A DNA stretch of 15,260 nt from Ramicandelaber brevisporus (taxonomy: Eukaryota; Kickxellomycota; Ramicandelaberales; Ramicandelaberaceae). The notes beneath the pieces are model-generated. The model was not told the origin of the DNA, did not search any database, and worked only from the letters and a program-made list of their open reading frames with translations. The position numbers and the translations under genes are program-made. Below are positions 14,501 to 15,260 of the stretch, piece by piece (positions within the stretch are counted from its first letter, which is position 1; each line of letters begins with the position of its first letter). The DNA is taken from contig MU602977.1 in the NCBI GenBank assembly GCA_025201865.1, forward strand, positions 12,981 to 28,240, read 5' to 3'.

Positions 14501-15260
14501 CCAATGCACCTGCTGTGGAACTGCAAATTGACAATCAACAGCAGCAGCAGCATATATCAGATGAAGAACGAACCAGTCTTGCTCAGCTACTGCAGATTCT
14601 TCGTACAAGGGACATGTTTGGTGTAGTTGTGTTCCCGTCGTTGCCTGGTGACATTGATGCCGCAACTGGTCAGCCAACCCGTCAGCGTGGAATGATTGTT
14701 ATGGATATTCAAAATCACCTGGTTGGCTCCCTATACTTGAATGTTCCTCTGCCCACACTTCCAACTGCCATTGGCACAGCTGCTGTTCCTCTCACAAACA
14801 CTGGCTCAAACGGCTCATTCGGCCCAGGCTCTACTGCGACATCGACTCCTCTCGCCACAATCACCGCCTCTGCTGGCGCTACTCCAGCATCCTCCACAAT
14901 GGCAGCTGCAGCCAACACTCCAACTGCGCCAGGTGCTGTTCGGCCTGCTCTTCGTACAATGCAGTCCCAAGAGTCAATGACTGCTCATCCTGCTACTGGA
15001 ACTCCCGCTGTATCAAACGCTGCACTGACTGCTGCTGCTGCTGCTGCTGCTCAGGCTGCTCAGGCTGCTGCAGGCGGAACACCTCGCCTTGGCTCTCCTC
15101 CAAATGCAAACACAGTCGCTGCAGTGAACAGTACCCCACAGCAGCCTCAACAGCCGGTAATAATGCCAATCGATGCATTTATTCGCAATCTGTCAAATCA
15201 ACTTGGAGGTAAAATTGGATTCATGTCAAAAGAGCAAATCCAAGCTGCATATATGGACTA
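11572..15260 (+). CDS. MED25: Mediator complex subunit 25 (MED25)-like protein, 3' end outside the window
   Basis: From ATG 11572 one frame stays open for 1229 codons plus two bases to the window edge. Residues 1-128 are Ser/Ala/Gly-rich. A VWA-like domain follows: RPEVLCVFAVED (129-140), then KHAAVVFSNY, a helix with SIVVEALVAALELID, the strand KPICHVVLVTG, and YDGMTLADVV...ERGIMLSIVTP near 365-393. This order matches the MED25 VWA domain, including the absence of a canonical DxSxS metal site. The middle has an NLS-like PPAKRQRL (about 606-613) and two probably helical blocks (664-717, 770-845). An ACID-like activator-binding domain spans about 906-1063, with GLWHGRLKF, TWPRDLQIV and FGVVVFPSLPG. 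MED25 joins Mediator through its VWA domain and contacts activators through ACID, linking them to RNA polymerase II. Human MED25 is about 750 residues; this one is far longer because of Gln-rich linkers, two of which interrupt or flank the VWA domain. Assignment rests on domain order and recalled motifs. Confidence 0.85.
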   Translation, partial: MDSAITTSAAGSIPATAVNSAAIPSTNGSGSGGSGGSGGSGGSSVAVTPDASGSGNSGGGSSSPSVPVSTSASTATVSASTSASASASRSRKASAVSAGGATPAVSSIPTINSSVPQTNAAAATASNVRPEVLCVFAVEDHARLAGRGFSTMYESCLEPIVRQLRLPMSIPNSSLASSSSTTANGSSGGSPQQQPQSTSAVKYTPAVKHAAVVFSNYAPVSRTPLHRIPFTGDYHAYKTQLLRHSFGKSAVGRSIVVEALVAALELIDAHSLSSTRSGAKQQQQQQQQQQQQQQQQQQSGNSNQSIKPICHVVLVTGASRMDAGPRIRSSTAMAATAPVTNGTMSTDTAGGDSQLTNVGGPCRLNSDTQYDGMTLADVVHVMRERGIMLSIVTPNGRPIIDNRTRPIATPTNSATRPAANQQQHLQLQQQQQQQQHQQHSVKDNGRPLVVDKLAEMLFMEARSQSQVMFDATSAMACGYNIKLSGIKSIQPVAMPRLLVPTTQHLSSSSAQSAQQRATQQQQHQQQSSPKHKLPGTGAVIPINSPQSINSSPSVVNNMRGVVTPKSNPATPAAATILQNKLLYDSPTMTANDEVNKNTSGGNADVPPAKRQRLSNASDGTAISVPVKQQQQQQQQSTQNTEPATPVAPTTATTSGSNTLNAQMDSNELAGMVQRMQLLVQATNGQLQQHHIDELKQSIPFNVISQVLPKLISAYQSNANNNTNNNTNNQQQQQQPQQPQQPQQQQPQPVQSPASVPDQQQQQQQQQQQQVTGVITPAFIQQCVHAMQQKCEDMNAISQIISVIANHVALNETVKNAIEEQIRSTPSGERAATLELILKKIEVVRSNSSSSNSSSSTNNQQQQQQSESTTAENVDITTQQQQQQQPPSTPAASTNVTSPKGIVDNNGLWHGRLKFNHTLQNGQLAETSCPISARMLQHSGITFTPDRFQMQTWPRDLQIVNLYTKDSILLQKAQQSNPNAPAVELQIDNQQQQQHISDEERTSLAQLLQILRTRDMFGVVVFPSLPGDIDAATGQPTRQRGMIVMDIQNHLVGSLYLNVPLPTLPTAIGTAAVPLTNTGSNGSFGPGSTATSTPLATITASAGATPASSTMAAAANTPTAPGAVRPALRTMQSQESMTAHPATGTPAVSNAALTAAAAAAAQAAQAAAGGTPRLGSPPNANTVAAVNSTPQQPQQPVIMPIDAFIRNLSNQLGGKIGFMSKEQIQAAYMD
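12412..12465 (+). repeat. CAA/CAG tract, 18 glutamines inside the VWA-like domain
   Basis: Eighteen uninterrupted glutamine codons (residues 281-298) in a regular CAG-CAA-CAA-CAA pattern over the second half. The tract falls between the helix ending LELIDAHS and the strand KPICHVVLVTG, that is, in a surface loop of the VWA fold. Confidence 0.9.
12832..12888 (+). repeat. Gln/His-rich CAR tract near the end of the VWA-like domain
   Basis: Nineteen codons, mainly CAA and CAG with a few CAT/CAC and leucine codons. The tract separates the strand SIVTPNG from the probable last VWA helix (VVDKLAEMLFMEA, from about 449). Confidence 0.85.
13453..13476 (+). repeat. Pure CAA tract, eight glutamines
   Basis: Eight CAA codons in a row in the MED25 linker after the NLS-like PPAKRQRL. 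The purity (no CAG) differs from the mixed tracts nearby and suggests recent replication slippage. Confidence 0.9.
13756..13878 (+). repeat. Gln/Pro-rich CAR/CCR tract in MED25
   Basis: A 41-codon stretch of mostly Gln with regularly spaced Pro in its first half, a short break (PVQSPASVPD), then almost pure Gln. It separates the two probable helical blocks of the middle region and follows an Asn/Thr-rich stretch. Confidence 0.85.
15031..15051 (+). repeat. GCT tract, seven alanines
   Basis: Seven GCT codons in a row, within an Ala/Thr/Pro-rich region after the ACID-like domain of MED25, followed by CAGGCTGCT repeats. Confidence 0.85.

Noticed and set aside
1-15260. Transposon, viral or prokaryotic defence system
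   Set aside because: I found no transposase, integrase, reverse transcriptase, terminal repeats or defence-type genes; all recognised genes are eukaryotic nuclear or ubiquitin-type functions.

Overview
The window is eukaryotic nuclear DNA. It shows long single-exon genes spaced 0.3-1.0 kb apart on both strands, no operon structure and no Shine-Dalgarno context. Its proteins (an ISWI chromatin remodeller, a Mediator MED25 subunit, an F-box-like protein and a C2H2 zinc-finger protein) are eukaryote-specific. Small intergenic distances, apparent lack of introns in about 11 kb of coding sequence, T-rich or pyrimidine-rich tracts before start codons, and an F-box/OrsD-like flavour suggest a fungus, probably an early-diverging lineage with glutamine-rich proteins. 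The lineage is inference only.

Layout, left to right. (1) 1-378, minus: N-terminal 126 codons of an F-box-like protein, cut by the window edge. (2) 673-1803, minus: a GC-rich, GC3-rich 376-residue orphan ORF that I cannot assign to a family. (3) 1804-2836: about 1 kb of apparent intergenic DNA with a purine tract. (4) 2837-5884, minus: a 1015-residue zinc-finger protein built from three tandem copies of a four-finger module of about 260 residues, preceded by a cluster of SUMO-consensus motifs and an NLS. (5) 5885-6390: a 506-bp divergent intergenic region with a 13-bp inverted repeat and a T-rich tract. (6) 6391-10995, plus: an ISWI ATPase, about 1534 residues, with complete ATPase lobes plus HAND, SANT and SLIDE, but expanded low-complexity segments. 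(7) 10999-11571: an intergenic region with CT-rich tracts and pentamer microsatellites. (8) 11572 to the window end, plus: an uninterrupted ORF of at least 1229 codons encoding a MED25-like Mediator subunit, with a VWA-like domain, a helical middle and an ACID-like domain joined by polyglutamine-rich linkers; the 3' end lies outside.

Three of the five genes (zinc finger, ISWI, MED25) are nuclear factors of chromatin or transcription. They are independent transcription units, and nothing here shows that they form one system. The zinc-finger gene and the ISWI gene share a divergent upstream region, so they could be co-regulated. The least explained items are the triplicated zinc-finger module and the compositionally distinct orphan ORF.
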